In this document: positions 7,935 through 16,160 of the stretch, piece by piece | How the letters are laid out: the number at the start of each line of letters is the position of its first letter | Position numbering within the stretch: position 1 is the stretch's first letter | DNA from: Parerythrobacter_A sp963838735 | GTDB taxonomy: Bacteria; Pseudomonadota; Alphaproteobacteria; Sphingomonadales; Sphingomonadaceae | DNA length: 64,000 nt | Assembly: GCA_963838735.1 (NCBI GenBank) | Contig: CAWISG010000006.1 | Coordinates: 186,001-250,000 of the forward strand | Direction of reading: 5' to 3' | Position numbers and translations under genes: made by a program | The notes under the pieces: generated by a model | The model's database searches: none | What the model was told of the DNA's origin: nothing | What the model saw: only the letters and a program-made list of their open reading frames with translations

Positions 7935-9542
7935 TCACTCCGCCGCCATGATGAAGTCGGCACAGCGTTCACCGATCATGATACTGGGCGCGTTGGTGTT
8001 GCCGCTGACGATCTTGGGCATCACGCTGGCATCGGCGATCCACAGCCCCTCCAAGCCATTTGCGCGCAGCTTGGTATCGACCACGGCATCGGCATCGCTG
8101 CCCATGCGGCACGTTCCGACGGGGTGGTAGACGGTGTCGGCGCGGTTGCGAATAAGGTCGTCCAGCGCGTCGTCGTCCGCCAGGTCGACCGGGTTGCGGT
8201 CCCGCCCGTCGTAATCCGCCAGCGGCGGCGCATCGGCGATCCGGTGCGACAGGCGCACACCTGCGCGCAGCGTGGCGATATCGCGATCGTCGTCGAGGAA
8301 GTTCGGGTCGATCCGCGGGGCGTCCGCCGCATCGGCGCTGTTGAGGCGCACGGTGCCGCGCGATTCGGGACGCAGCACGCACGCGTGGAGCGAGAAGCCG
8401 TGCCCCTTTACCTTTTCGCGCCCGTGATCTTCCAGCAGCGCGGGCACGAAATGCCATTGCACGTCAGGCACGTTTTCTGGCGCAGGGGCATCGTCCATCA
8501 CGCGCCAGAACCCGCCGGCCTCTGCATAGGGCGTGGTCATGATACCGGTGCGATGGCGGCGATGTTCCAGCATCGCGGCGACCATCCGCTTCGTGCCTGC
8601 GAGGCTGTCGCCGATGGGGTCGGTCGATTCGGTCGCCCAGGTGGACACATAATCGATGTGATCCTGTAGGTTTTCGCCGACTTCGCCATTGTCGGAGACG
8701 ACATCGATGCCGTGGTCCTTCAGATGCGCGGCGGGGCCGATGCCGCTGGTCATCAGGATCTGCGGACTGTTGAACGCACCCGCGCTCAGAATCACGCCGC
8801 CGCCGCCGGGGCCGCCCGCATGAACGGTTTCTGTCTGCTTGCCCTTGCGCAGCACCGCGCCAGTGACACGTCCGTTTTCGATCACCAGCCGTTCGACCAG
8901 CGTATTGGTGCGGATGTCGATATTGCCCTGGTCGCGGATCGGCTCGACATAGGCGCGCGCGGCGGACCAGCGTTCACCCTTGTGCTGCGTCACCTGATAG
9001 ATGCCGAACCCGGCCTGTTCGGCGCCGTTGAAATCGTCCGTCCCGCGCAGTTGCAGTGCCTCGGCACTGGCGACGAAAGCGCGGCTGGTGGGATTGGTGT
9101 GGTTCTGGTTCGACACGAACAGCGGACCGCCATCGCCGTGATACGCGTCCGCGCCGCGTTCATTGCCTTCCGCCTTTTTGAACCACGGCAGCACGTCCTC
9201 ATACGCCCAGCCGTCGCAGCCCATCTCTGCCCAGTTGTCGTAATCCCAGGCATTGCCGCGAATATAGATCATGGCGTTGATTGCGCTCGATCCGCCAAGC
9301 CCCTTGCCGCGTGGCTGATAACCGATGCGCCCGTTCAGCCCTTTTTGCGCGACGGTGTCATAGCGGTAATTGGAACTGCCGCGCAGGAACGGCATGAAGC
9401 CGGGTGTCTTGATAAGGAAGTTGTTGTTGCGTCCGCCTGCCTCGACCAGGCAGACCCGCCGCGTACCGTCCACGGCCAGCCGCCCTGCGACCGCGCTGCC
9501 CGCACTGCCGCCGCCGATAACGATATAGTCGTAATGTGCCAT
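7935..9542 (-). CDS. GMC family FAD-dependent oxidoreductase (alcohol/choline dehydrogenase type)
   Basis: A 535-residue flavoprotein of the glucose-methanol-choline family, which oxidises alcohol groups with FAD. The N-terminus MAHYDYIVIGGGSAGSAVAG carries the Rossmann dinucleotide motif. The first GMC signature is GKGLGGSSAINAMIYIRG (about 80-97). The catalytic His is expected in YHPVGTCRMG (about residue 470), and the C-terminus is VSGNTNAPSIMIGERCADF. The length is typical. The substrate cannot be told from sequence; choline and long-chain or medium-chain alcohols are the common options. It is followed by a relic of a second copy of its own tail. Confidence 0.92.
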   Translation of the reverse strand: MAHYDYIVIGGGSAGSAVAGRLAVDGTRRVCLVEAGGRNNNFLIKTPGFMPFLRGSSNYRYDTVAQKGLNGRIGYQPRGKGLGGSSAINAMIYIRGNAWDYDNWAEMGCDGWAYEDVLPWFKKAEGNERGADAYHGDGGPLFVSNQNHTNPTSRAFVASAEALQLRGTDDFNGAEQAGFGIYQVTQHKGERWSAARAYVEPIRDQGNIDIRTNTLVERLVIENGRVTGAVLRKGKQTETVHAGGPGGGGVILSAGAFNSPQILMTSGIGPAAHLKDHGIDVVSDNGEVGENLQDHIDYVSTWATESTDPIGDSLAGTKRMVAAMLEHRRHRTGIMTTPYAEAGGFWRVMDDAPAPENVPDVQWHFVPALLEDHGREKVKGHGFSLHACVLRPESRGTVRLNSADAADAPRIDPNFLDDDRDIATLRAGVRLSHRIADAPPLADYDGRDRNPVDLADDDALDDLIRNRADTVYHPVGTCRMGSDADAVVDTKLRANGLEGLWIADASVMPKIVSGNTNAPSIMIGERCADFIMAAE

Positions 9543-9591
9543 GTCTCGTTCTCCCGTTTGCGCGGGAGGCTAGGCAGCTTGGCGTATAGTT

Positions 9592-10506
9592 TCAATCGCT
9601 TCCGTGCTGCCCTCGATTTCGGGCCTGCCATTCGGCACGCAGCATATCGGAGGTCTGGCGGCTGTTATCATGCGTCCAGCCGGGCGGGCGCAGCAGATAG
9701 CCCAGCTTGTGCCGCCAAGGTGCGCGCGCGATATCCTGCACCATGCCGATCCACTCGTGAAACACTGCCCACAGCAGGTTGAAACTGCCCAGCTGGCGCA
9801 CGATGCCGTAACGGATTGCCTCTTCGTCCGGACGTTCGGCTTCGAACGTGCCGAACAGGCGGTCCCACACGATGAAGACACCGGCATAGTTGCGGTCGAG
9901 ATAGCGCGGATTGGTGGCGTGATGCACGCGGTGGTGGCTGGGCGTGTTCATCACCGCCTCGAACCAGCGCGGCATGCGCCCGATGGCCTCGGTATGGATC
10001 CAGAACTGGTAGATCAGGTTCAGCCCGTGGCAGATCGCGATCATCACTGGGTGGAAGCCGATCAGCACCAGCGGCAGCGTGAATGCAAAGCCTAATGTGA
10101 ACGCCCCGGTCCAGCTTTGCCGAAGCGCAGTGCTGAGATTGTAATGCTGGCTGGAATGGTGGTTCACATGGCTCGCCCAGAACCAGCGTATGCGGTGCCC
10201 GGCACGATGGACCCAGTAATAGGCAAGATCGTCCAGCACGAAGCAGACCGGCCATGCCAGCCACGCCCAGCCGCCGGTCACGGGAATATCGAACGCGCGA
10301 TAATCGTACAGCGCCAGAAACAACAGCAGGAACAGGCCGCCAAACGCCGCGCCCGCCACTGTGCTGCCCAGGCCGAACAGCAGGCTGGTCAGCGTATCGC
10401 GTGCTTCGTAGCTTTCGGGCCGCTTGCGCCATGCCCAGACCAGTTCGGCCAGCACCAGCGCGACGAACAGCGGCACGGCAAGCTGGGTCGGGGAAAAGTC
10501 AGGCAT
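9592..10506 (-). CDS. Sterol desaturase / fatty acid hydroxylase family protein
   Basis: A 304-residue integral membrane di-iron enzyme of the fatty acid hydroxylase superfamily. The metal-binding histidine clusters are visible as HRAGH (about 118-122), HVNHHSSQH (about 135) and, near residue 220, HHRVHHATN. Several hydrophobic helices precede and separate them. The substrate (fatty acid, sterol or hopanoid-like, or carotenoid ring) is not known. The start overlaps the stop of the small upstream gene by eight bases, so the two are probably co-transcribed and coupled. Confidence 0.88.
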   Translation of the reverse strand: MPDFSPTQLAVPLFVALVLAELVWAWRKRPESYEARDTLTSLLFGLGSTVAGAAFGGLFLLLFLALYDYRAFDIPVTGGWAWLAWPVCFVLDDLAYYWVHRAGHRIRWFWASHVNHHSSQHYNLSTALRQSWTGAFTLGFAFTLPLVLIGFHPVMIAICHGLNLIYQFWIHTEAIGRMPRWFEAVMNTPSHHRVHHATNPRYLDRNYAGVFIVWDRLFGTFEAERPDEEAIRYGIVRQLGSFNLLWAVFHEWIGMVQDIARAPWRHKLGYLLRPPGWTHDNSRQTSDMLRAEWQARNRGQHGSD

Positions 10507-10864
10507 CGTCCGGTCCGCTACAGCGCATAATCACCGTGCCGAAACGCCGTTCTCCGGTGTCGATGACCACCTCGTCACCGTGCCGCGCCACATTGCCCGC
10601 GTCGATCACACGGCCCACGAAATGCTGGCCATGCTTGCGCAGCACCAGCGCATTGCCCGATCCGTCTTCAAGCAGCGCGGCGTGTCCGCGATCGTCCAGC
10701 AGTACCGTTTCCGGCGCAAACCCAGCGGCAGTTTCGCTGGCAAGCGCAATGGCGTGATCCTCGTCACGGATGCGGCTGCGCGTGCCGAGCGCGAGCAGGT
10801 GGACCAGCCCGGCAATGCCCAGCACCGCTAGCAGCGACCCGCCGAAGATTGCTGCCTGCGTCAC
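10499..10864 (-). CDS. Small membrane-anchored protein of unknown function
   Basis: 121 residues. An N-terminal hydrophobic helix (AAIFGGSLLAVLGIAGLVHL, about 4-23) is followed by a soluble domain containing two beta-rich halves, with ETVLLDDRGHAALLEDG and GDEVVIDTGERRFGTVIM. The arrangement suggests an inner-membrane anchor with a small cytoplasmic or periplasmic beta-sandwich. I do not recognise the family. It overlaps the hydroxylase gene downstream by eight bases and starts three bases after the stop of the phosphatase-like gene upstream, so it likely belongs to a three-gene unit. Confidence 0.7.
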   Translation of the reverse strand: MTQAAIFGGSLLAVLGIAGLVHLLALGTRSRIRDEDHAIALASETAAGFAPETVLLDDRGHAALLEDGSGNALVLRKHGQHFVGRVIDAGNVARHGDEVVIDTGERRFGTVIMRCSGPDDA

Positions 10865-10867
10865 CCC

Positions 10868-11299
10868 TTAGCCCTTCGCCATCGCATCGAGCGTGGATCG
10901 GATCGGCGACAGGTCATATCCCGCACCCTGCGCCGCCGAGGCAAGCGCATCGGGATCGGTTCCCCGGCTTGCCTGCGCCAGCGCCCACAGGAATGTCGAG
11001 CGCGTGCCCGTCCGGCAGAAAGCGAGCACCGGCCCCTCGGCAGCATCCATTGCATTCGCCATCGCATCGATCTGTTCCGGCCCCATCCGGCCGGGCGCCA
11101 CGGGAATGGCGCGATAGGACAGGCCCGCCGCTGTTGCCGCCGATTCGATTTGTGCGCCGTCCGGCTGCCCGCCTTCCTCCTTGTCAGGACGATTGTTGAT
11201 AACAAGGGTTACGCCCTGCGCAGCGGCGGTAGCCAGGTCGGCAGGCGCGATCTGCCCGCTGACCAGCATGGAATCGGTCAGGGTGCGAAACGCTGTCAT
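10868..11299 (-). CDS. TIGR01244 family (DUF442) phosphatase / sulfur transferase-like protein
   Basis: A 143-residue protein of the beta-lactamase hydrolase-like (BLH, DUF442) type, which has a cysteine-phosphatase fold. The signature loop is FCRTGTRST (about 106-114), a CX5R motif with Cys and Arg in place. The N-terminus has the family segment LVSGQIAPADL and later VINNRPDKEE. In other bacteria such domains are found alone or joined to a metallo-beta-lactamase persulfide dioxygenase. Here it is a single domain. The true substrate is not known. Confidence 0.85.
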   Translation of the reverse strand: MTAFRTLTDSMLVSGQIAPADLATAAAQGVTLVINNRPDKEEGGQPDGAQIESAATAAGLSYRAIPVAPGRMGPEQIDAMANAMDAAEGPVLAFCRTGTRSTFLWALAQASRGTDPDALASAAQGAGYDLSPIRSTLDAMAKG

Positions 11300-11607
11300 G
11301 TATCATCTCTCCCGCAGAGAAGGGCAGTTTGTGGGCAGTCGGATGCGATCGCATTCGTCGCAACAGCCGGTATTCTTTGTTGCGATAGCGGATTATGCGG
11401 AATTGTCATATTGGTAGCGCACTTGGAAAAAACGCTAAAATGTTCGCGCGGGCATGCTTTCTGCGCTATGAACGTAAATGAATGGCGCGTGCGTGCCGCG
11501 AAGATGCGGTGTTAGACAGCAGAGCCATGTCGATGCCTGGCACGCCCGCCGTCCGGTTGCCGCATCGGGATATTTCGGGACGGGACTACGAAGGTACGTG
11601 TTGCATT
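11300..11607. other. Intergenic region upstream of the cold-shock gene
   Basis: A 308-base divergent region between the minus-strand phosphatase gene and the plus-strand cold-shock gene. It is clearly more AT-rich in its middle (about 11370-11480) than the surroundings and should hold both promoters and probably a long leader for the cold-shock mRNA. I cannot place a convincing -35/-10 pair; TAAAAT near 11435 is a possible -10. No ORF or RNA gene is recognised. Confidence 0.5.
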
Positions 11608-12435
11608 ATGGGTTACGATAGAGGCCGCAAAGGGCGCGGACGCGATAAACGGGACAGTTTCGGCGAAGACGGTTTCGATCCGTTCGGCGGCGGTGGCAGC
11701 GGCGGCTTTGGCGGTGACAGCTATGGCGGCGGCGGCAATGACCGTGGCGGTGGCGGCGGTGGTTATGGCGGCGGCGGCAACGATCGCGGCGGCTATGGCG
11801 GCGGTGGTGGCGGCAATCGCTTCGGTGGCGGCGGGGGCGGTGGCCCGCGTGGAGGCGGCGGCGGAGGCGGTTTCTCCGGCGGCGGTGGTGGCGGACAGGG
11901 CGGCGGCAACCGAATGCCCCCGCAGGTCGTCGGCACCGGCAAGGGTGCGGTCAAGTTCTTCAACAGCGAGAAGGGATTCGGCTTCATCCAGCAGGTCGGC
12001 GGCGGCGAAGATGTGTTCATCCACATCAGCGCGGTCGAACGTGCCGGGCTTCAGGGCCTTGCCGAAGGGCAGGAACTGGAATTCAACCTGGTGGATCGCG
12101 GCGGCAAGGTGTCCGCGCAGGATATTCAGGTTATCGGCGATGTCATTCCGGTCGAAAGCGGCGGCGGTCGCGGCGGGCCATCGGGCGACCGCGGTGGCAC
12201 ACCTCAGCGCGAGCTGACGGGCGAAAAGGCCACCGGCACGGTCAAGTTCTTCAACGCGATGAAAGGCTTCGGCTTCATCGTGCGCGATGACGGCCAGCCC
12301 GATGCCTTCGTGCATATCAGCGCCGTGGAACGCTCCGGCCTGTCTGCCATCAACGAAGGCGAACGCTACCAGTTCGACATCGAGATGGACCGACGCGGCA
12401 AGCATTCGGCGGTGAACCTGGTGCCTGCCGAATAG
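11608..12435 (+). CDS. Cold-shock protein with two cold-shock domains and a glycine-rich N-terminus
   Basis: 275 residues. Residues about 28-105 are a low-complexity Gly-rich tract with Arg, Asp, Asn and Phe interspersed. Cold-shock domain 1 (about 112-180) has the RNP1-type GKGAVKFFNSEKGFGFIQ and RNP2-type DVFIHISAVERAG. Domain 2 (about 207-275) has TGTVKFFNAMKGFGFIV and AFVHISAVERSG. Single-domain Csp proteins are about 70 residues. Two domains plus an RGG-like disordered tail suggest a nucleic-acid chaperone that can self-associate. The ATG at 11608 (MGYDRGRKGRG) is my choice over 11482, which would add about 40 unlikely residues. Confidence 0.87.
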   Translation: MGYDRGRKGRGRDKRDSFGEDGFDPFGGGGSGGFGGDSYGGGGNDRGGGGGGYGGGGNDRGGYGGGGGGNRFGGGGGGGPRGGGGGGGFSGGGGGGQGGGNRMPPQVVGTGKGAVKFFNSEKGFGFIQQVGGGEDVFIHISAVERAGLQGLAEGQELEFNLVDRGGKVSAQDIQVIGDVIPVESGGGRGGPSGDRGGTPQRELTGEKATGTVKFFNAMKGFGFIVRDDGQPDAFVHISAVERSGLSAINEGERYQFDIEMDRRGKHSAVNLVPAE

Positions 12436-12553
12436 GCACACCGGTGTTCACCTTCGAATACGCACATGGCGGCTCCGGTGGGGTCGCCATTTGCTTTTGT
12501 GCTAAAGACAAATGCATATCCCGCCCATGCGACACCTTTTGAAAGCCCGTTCC

Positions 12554-13747
12554 ATGTCCATCACGCCTCTCATGCCCGTCTATCCCCGTTGCGGCGTGCG
12601 CCCCGTGCGCGGCGAACATTGCCATCTGATCGACGAGGACGGCACGCGCTATCTCGATTTCGCCAGCGGCATCGCGGTGAACCTGCTGGGTCACAGCCAT
12701 ACGGGGCTGATCGGCGCGATCCAGAAACAGGCGGAAACGCTGATGCATGTTTCCAACCTCTATGGCAGTCCGCAGGGCGAGAAGCTGGCGCAGCAGCTGG
12801 TCGATGCGTCGTTTGCCGACACGGTGTTCTTCACCAATTCGGGCGCGGAAGCGGTGGAAACAGCGATCAAGACCGCGCGCGCCTATCACCAGCACGAGGA
12901 CGGCGACGCGCAGCGCACCGAGCTGATCACTTTCGTCAACGCCTTTCACGGTCGGACGATGGCGACGATCAGCGCCAGCAACCAGGCCAAGATGCACAAA
13001 GGGTTCGAGCCGCTGCTCCCCGGTTTTCGATATTGCGAGTTCGACGATCTAGAGGCAGCGCGCGCGATGGTCGGGCCGAACACGGCCGGCTTCCTGGTCG
13101 AGCCTATCCAGGGGGAGGGCGGCATCCGGCCCGCCTCGCGGGAATTCCTGACCGGCCTGCGCGCAATTGCGGACGAGCATGACCTGATGCTTGTGCTGGA
13201 CGAGGTGCAGTGCGGCGTAGCGCGCACCGGCAAGATGTATGCCCACGAACATTACAACGTGACGCCGGACATTCTTGCCAGTGCAAAAGGCATTGGCGGC
13301 GGTTTTCCGCTCGGCGCGTGTCTGGCGACGGAAAAGGCGGCGCGCGGCATGACGTTCGGCACGCACGGTTCCACCTATGGCGGCAATCCGCTGGCAATGG
13401 CGGCGGGGGGTGCGGTGATGGATGCGGTCGCCAACGAACCGTTCCTTGCCGAAGTGCGCGACAAGGGCGAGCGCATCCGCACGCGGCTGGAACAGTTCAT
13501 CGGCAATTATCCCGACCTGTTCGACCATGTGCGCGGCAAGGGGCTGATGCTCGGCATCAAGATGCGCGTCGAGAGCCGCCCGTTCTTCGTACACCTGCGC
13601 GACCATCACCAGTTGCTGACCGTGGCGGCGGGCGACAACACGCTGCGGCTGCTGCCACCGCTGGTCATCGGCGATGCGGAGATCGACGAGTTCTTCGACA
13701 AGCTGTCGGCAGGTGCAGCCAGCTACACGATCCCTCAGGCCGCCTGA
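12554..13747 (+). CDS. argD: Acetylornithine aminotransferase
   Basis: PLP enzyme converting N-acetylglutamate semialdehyde to N-acetylornithine in arginine synthesis. The 397-residue product is a class III aminotransferase. The Schiff-base lysine is in ASAKGIGGGFPLG (about K245) and the cofactor aspartate is in LVLDEVQCG (about D216). I chose the ATG at 12554 (MSITPLMPVYPRCGV), which gives the family N-terminus, over an in-frame ATG at 12512. argF follows after two bases, so the two form an arginine operon; the other arg genes are elsewhere. Confidence 0.95.
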   Translation: MSITPLMPVYPRCGVRPVRGEHCHLIDEDGTRYLDFASGIAVNLLGHSHTGLIGAIQKQAETLMHVSNLYGSPQGEKLAQQLVDASFADTVFFTNSGAEAVETAIKTARAYHQHEDGDAQRTELITFVNAFHGRTMATISASNQAKMHKGFEPLLPGFRYCEFDDLEAARAMVGPNTAGFLVEPIQGEGGIRPASREFLTGLRAIADEHDLMLVLDEVQCGVARTGKMYAHEHYNVTPDILASAKGIGGGFPLGACLATEKAARGMTFGTHGSTYGGNPLAMAAGGAVMDAVANEPFLAEVRDKGERIRTRLEQFIGNYPDLFDHVRGKGLMLGIKMRVESRPFFVHLRDHHQLLTVAAGDNTLRLLPPLVIGDAEIDEFFDKLSAGAASYTIPQAA

Positions 13748-13749
13748 GC

Positions 13750-14673
13750 ATGCGCCACTTCACCGACCTTGCCGATGCAGGCGCGGACGGGCTGGCCGCG
13801 ATGATTGCCGACGCCATCGACCGCAAGGCCGCACGCGCCGGATGGCCGCGGGGTCGCGCCGATGCCGACGCACCGCTGGCGAATCATGTGCTGGCGACCG
13901 TGTTCGAGAAAAGCAGCACCCGCACCCGCGTCAGTTTCGATATGGCGATGCGGCAGCTAGGTGGCAGCGCGCTCGTTCTGGATTCCGGCAGCACGCAACT
14001 GGGGCGAGGGGAGAGCGTAGCGGATACGGCGCGCGTGCTGGGCCGGATGGTCGATGCCATTACGTTGCGCACGGATGATCACGCCAAGCTGCTGACAATG
14101 GCGGACCATGCCGGGGTTCCGGTTGTCAACGCGCTGACCGATGCCAGTCACCCGTGCCAGATCGTCGCCGACCTGCTGACCGTGATCGAGCATGGCAAGG
14201 CCTTGCCCGGTCTCGACGTCGCCTGGCTGGGCGATGGCAACAATGTGCTGCATTCCTGGCTGGAAGCGGCGGGGCTGATGAAGTTCAATATGCGCGTCGC
14301 CACGCCCGATGGCTTCGCGCCCAAGCAGCAGTGGATCGACAAGGCGCGCACACGCGGGGCGCGCATCGAGACCGGTCTGTCCGCCCAATCGGCGGCGGAC
14401 GGTGCGGATGTGATCGTCACCGACACCTGGATCAGCATGGGGCAGGACGGCGAGGTGGCGCGGCGCGAGGCGATGATGCCATATCGCGTGACCGACGCCA
14501 TCATGGCCTGTGCGCGTCCCGATGCGCTGTTCCTGCACTGCCTGCCTGCCCATGTCGGCGATGAAGTGGTACAAAGCGTGTTCGAAGGTCCGCAATCGGT
14601 CGTGTTCGACGAGGCGGAAAACCGGCTCCACGCGCAAAAATCCATTTTACGGTGGTGCTTCGAACACATCTAG
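13750..14673 (+). CDS. argF: Ornithine carbamoyltransferase
   Basis: Makes citrulline from ornithine and carbamoyl phosphate. The 307-residue product has the carbamoyl-phosphate motif SSTRTRVSF (about 57-65), the H-P-x-Q site in SHPCQIVAD (about 134), and the ornithine-binding/catalytic HCLPAH loop (about 267). Its start lies two bases after the argD stop and the frames are compatible with coupled translation. The N-terminal 20 residues differ from E. coli OTCase, as is usual in sphingomonads. Confidence 0.96.
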   Translation: MRHFTDLADAGADGLAAMIADAIDRKAARAGWPRGRADADAPLANHVLATVFEKSSTRTRVSFDMAMRQLGGSALVLDSGSTQLGRGESVADTARVLGRMVDAITLRTDDHAKLLTMADHAGVPVVNALTDASHPCQIVADLLTVIEHGKALPGLDVAWLGDGNNVLHSWLEAAGLMKFNMRVATPDGFAPKQQWIDKARTRGARIETGLSAQSAADGADVIVTDTWISMGQDGEVARREAMMPYRVTDAIMACARPDALFLHCLPAHVGDEVVQSVFEGPQSVVFDEAENRLHAQKSILRWCFEHI

Positions 14674-14712
14674 CGCGCTTGCGCGTCGCGCCGCCGACCC
14701 CATATCGCCGCC

Positions 14713-15648
14713 ATGCCCGATCGTACCGCTGCCGCCTCATCCGACACGCCGGACGCCGAAACCTGGACCGATCGCGTCCTCAACTTCATGATGCCGTCCC
14801 GCAATGCGCGCGGGCGGATCGTGCGGCTGGACGATGTGCTGGCGCAAATCCTGTCCACGCATGACTATCCCGCGCCGATCCGGCATTTGCTGGCCGAAGC
14901 GGTCGTGCTGGGTGCGTTGATGGGCGGGTTGATCAAGGAAGCCGGCGCGCAGATGACAATGCAGGCGCAGACCGAGGGCGGCATCGTCAACCTGCTGGTC
15001 TGCGATTATCGCGGTGGCGAACTGCGTGGCTACGTCGATTTCGACGCCGACCGGCTTGGCAGCATCGGCGCAAATTCGACGCTGGAGGCCTTATTCGGCA
15101 AGGGCTATCTCGCCATTACTTTCGACCGGCCCGGCCTGGAGGGTGGCGAGCACGAACGGTACCAGGGCATCGTGCCGTTGGAAGGGGCCACGCTGTCGGA
15201 TGCCTGCGAAGCCTATTTCGCGCAATCTGAACAGGTGCCCACGCTTATCCGCACTGCTATCCGCAGCGAAGGCGCGCGTGTTATCGCAGCCGGCATGCTG
15301 GTGCAGCATATCGCCGATGGGGAAGAAGGGCGCGAACGGCTGCACGTGCGTATGGACCATCCTGAATGGGAGCATGTCGCGGTGATGGCAGGCAGCCTGC
15401 GTCACGAGGAACTGCTCGAACCAGCGCTGTCGATGGACGCACTGGTCTGGCGGCTGTTCCATGACGAGGAAGAAGTGCGTATCCTGCCCGGAAGCGCGTT
15501 GAAACGCGGCTGTCGCTGCACAGTGGAACACTACCGCGAGTTGCTGGCGCGATTTCCGGAAAGCGAACGCGCGGAGATGCGCGACGAGGACGGGCATATT
15601 AACGTCGACTGCGCATTCTGTTCGCGCGTGTTTCCTATCGACCTTTAG
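14713..15648 (+). CDS. hslO: Redox-regulated chaperone Hsp33
   Basis: Hsp33 is a cytoplasmic holdase activated by oxidation and unfolding of its zinc centre. The 311-residue protein has the usual N-terminal domain (about 25-240). The C-terminal redox switch has a CxC pair (RGCRCTVEHY) and a CxxC pair (DCAFCSRVF) about 35 residues apart, so all four zinc cysteines are present. It is 40 bases downstream of argF and could be read from the same transcript. The extended N-terminus with about 20 polar residues is common in alphaproteobacteria. Confidence 0.94.
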   Translation: MPDRTAAASSDTPDAETWTDRVLNFMMPSRNARGRIVRLDDVLAQILSTHDYPAPIRHLLAEAVVLGALMGGLIKEAGAQMTMQAQTEGGIVNLLVCDYRGGELRGYVDFDADRLGSIGANSTLEALFGKGYLAITFDRPGLEGGEHERYQGIVPLEGATLSDACEAYFAQSEQVPTLIRTAIRSEGARVIAAGMLVQHIADGEEGRERLHVRMDHPEWEHVAVMAGSLRHEELLEPALSMDALVWRLFHDEEEVRILPGSALKRGCRCTVEHYRELLARFPESERAEMRDEDGHINVDCAFCSRVFPIDL

Positions 15649-15717
15649 CCCATTCGGGCCATTCGCGCAGGCGTGAGGTTTGTGGTATCATGCCTGCACA
15701 AGGAGTAGAATCACACC

Positions 15718-16152
15718 ATGTTCCGTTTCACCGAACCGTTTCGCAAGATCGTCAGCGCAGGAGCTGCCCGTATCGCGGCAGGGTGCGTGATGGCGCTCGG
15801 TCTGGGTGCCGTGCCCGCCACGCCGCAGGCACCGACGATGGAACTGCTCGACCGTATCGAGCGTGGCGCATGGGTACTGGATTATCGCGGAAGCGCGCAG
15901 AAGCAGCGCGTATGCGTACGCACTGGGCGAGAACTTACGCAGCTTCGCAATCCCGGTCCGAAATGCCGCCGCTATGTAGTGGAATCCAGCGCCAATCAGG
16001 TGACGGTGCAATATAGCTGCGGCGGTGCAGGCTACACCCGAACCAGCATCCGGCGCGAGAGCGGTACGCTGTTGCAGATCACCGGACAGGGCATGAACAA
16101 ATCGCGTCCGTTCCAGTTTTCAGCCGAGGCGCGCCGCGCCGGTAGTTGCTGA
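15718..16152 (+). CDS. Small exported protein, DUF3617-like
   Basis: 144 residues with an N-terminal signal peptide (RIAAGCVMALGLGAVPATPQA, cleaved near residue 37). The mature part has four cysteines in a pattern seen in DUF3617-type periplasmic proteins: RVCVRTG, PKCRRYV, QYSCGGAG and a final Cys at the C-terminus. It also has the opening phrase ERGAWVLDYRG, comparable to the GLWE start of that family. AGGAG precedes the ATG at 15718 by nine bases. The function is unknown. It is followed within nine bases by queC but the two products are unrelated. Confidence 0.7.
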   Translation: MFRFTEPFRKIVSAGAARIAAGCVMALGLGAVPATPQAPTMELLDRIERGAWVLDYRGSAQKQRVCVRTGRELTQLRNPGPKCRRYVVESSANQVTVQYSCGGAGYTRTSIRRESGTLLQITGQGMNKSRPFQFSAEARRAGSC

Positions 16153-16160
16153 CCCAGGCA

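Noticed and set aside
11793..12026. Polyproline minus-strand ORF
   Set aside because: Mirror of the glycine-rich tract and first cold-shock domain; no start signals.
16146..16160. TTG start for queC at 16146
   Set aside because: It adds five unconserved residues and overlaps the previous stop; the ATG at 16161 gives a normal start.
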